From Vibrio sp. CAU 1672 (GTDB taxonomy: Bacteria; Pseudomonadota; Gammaproteobacteria; Enterobacterales; Vibrionaceae), in NCBI RefSeq assembly GCF_029223195.1, contig NZ_JARHUF010000012.1, positions 1-64,000 of the forward strand: a stretch of DNA of 64,000 nucleotides. Reading direction: 5' to 3'. Both the position numbers and the translations under genes were made by a program. Shown in pieces: positions 63,741 to 64,000 of the stretch (the stretch's first letter is position 1; every line of letters begins with the position of its first letter). A model generated the notes under the pieces. It was not told the origin of the DNA. It did not search any database and was given only the letters and a program-made list of their open reading frames with translations.

Positions 63741-64000
63741 TGCTGCCCCACCGTACGTTGATGATTAGCACGTTGATGAATAGTACGTTGATGGCGATTC
63801 GACGCATTCGCTTGGGGCTTCTCCGGTACTTTACGCTTTTCGTGCACCAGATGCCAAATAGCTAAAATCGGATGTTTCAACAGCATCCGCGGCCCGGCAT
63901 AACGCATGACTAAACGCATCTGCTCTTTTGGCTGGGGCTTGTAACAATGGATCGGACATTGGTTACAGGTCGGTTTAGCTTCACCATAAGGGCAACGATC
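63716..64000 (-). CDS. YgbA-type (nitrous oxide-stimulated promoter family) protein, 3' part
   Basis: The window edge cuts the 5' end; 94 codons are visible, in frame to base 64000. The visible start has cysteines in CPYGEAKPTCNQCPIHCYKP, followed by MRYAGPRMLLKHPILAIWHLVHE, the typical YgbA-family end. YgbA is linked to nitrosative-stress response in enterobacteria. The last 30 residues are basic and polar (His, Gln, Arg rich) and contain a three-fold five-residue repeat not expected in the family. Confidence 0.85.
   Translation of the reverse strand, partial: DRCPYGEAKPTCNQCPIHCYKPQPKEQMRLVMRYAGPRMLLKHPILAIWHLVHEKRKVPEKPQANASNRHQRTIHQRANHQRTVGQQKNKRPDK
63753..63797 (-). repeat. Three 15-base tandem repeats in the YgbA-type gene
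   Basis: Three units, GTACGTTGATGATTA, GCACGTTGATGAATA and GTACGTTGATGGCGA, follow head to tail. They encode repeats of the type HQR-x-x in the basic tail. Unit length is a multiple of three, so copy changes would not break the frame. Confidence 0.75.

Noticed and set aside
63753..63797. CRISPR array
   Set aside because: Units are 15 bases, head to tail without spacers, and lie in coding frame.

Overview
This window is a stretch of Vibrio chromosome, most likely chromosome II. The evidence is gene content and order. The block pntA-pntB-vxrA-vxrB-vxrC-vxrD plus a small yoaH-type gene matches what I recall of Vibrio cholerae VCA0563-VCA0569. The block fabH-type / trxC / MFS at the right end matches VCA0751-VCA0753. 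Codon use and overall base composition look vibrio-like by eye. Attribution is from memory; no search was run.

Layout. 1-1600: a hairpin, a Myb/SANT-like DNA-binding gene whose first repeat seems cut short, and about 950 bases with no intact gene. 1.6-6.0 kb: the vxr two-component operon (cell-wall stress and T6SS control in V. cholerae) ending in a YoaH-type small gene. 6.1-9.1 kb: proton-translocating transhydrogenase pntAB. 9.5-12.7 kb: a HlyU-family protein, a ComFB-type protein and two GGDEF proteins. 13.4-17.5 kb: cobQ and the molybdate transporter modABC. 17.7-22.7 kb: an outer-membrane protein, a retropepsin-like lipoprotein, an aromatic/aspartate aminotransferase, an AraC regulator and a MATE exporter. 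22.8-25.7 kb: anaerobic ribonucleotide reductase nrdDG with NrdR and FNR sites. 25.8-26.7 kb: a secreted EEP-family phosphoesterase. 26.7-34.6 kb: a sulfide/persulfide cluster (BigR/SqrR-type repressor, two YeeE/YedE half-transporters, an RND pump, a YgaP-type membrane protein and a coenzyme A-disulfide reductase with a rhodanese domain).

34.7-48.6 kb is the accessory region and the most interesting part. Seven genes on the minus strand (44876 down to 35494) form one compact operon: a WYL regulator; an Hsp70/actin-fold ATPase with a 310-residue N-terminal extension and no normal Hsp70 substrate domain; a small hydrophobic-headed protein; a 993-residue HerA/FtsK-type ATPase with a Ser/Thr/Gly-rich insert; a paralogue of the small protein; a 156-residue unknown; and a protein that ends in a GrpE-like beta domain after a long coiled coil. 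I do not recognise this as a named system. It is flanked by a HEPN-domain gene on one side and by a lipoprotein, an ankyrin protein and an LRAT/NlpC-like protein on the other.

48.9-64 kb: two more c-di-GMP enzymes (one hemerythrin-PAS-GGDEF-EAL), the hexose-phosphate uptake system uhpT-uhpABC followed by manA, a class I HMG-CoA reductase, a second FabH-type ketosynthase, trxC with a WCNPC active site, an MFS transporter, and a YgbA-type gene running off the right edge. I see no rRNA, tRNA, CRISPR array, integrase or complete insertion sequence.
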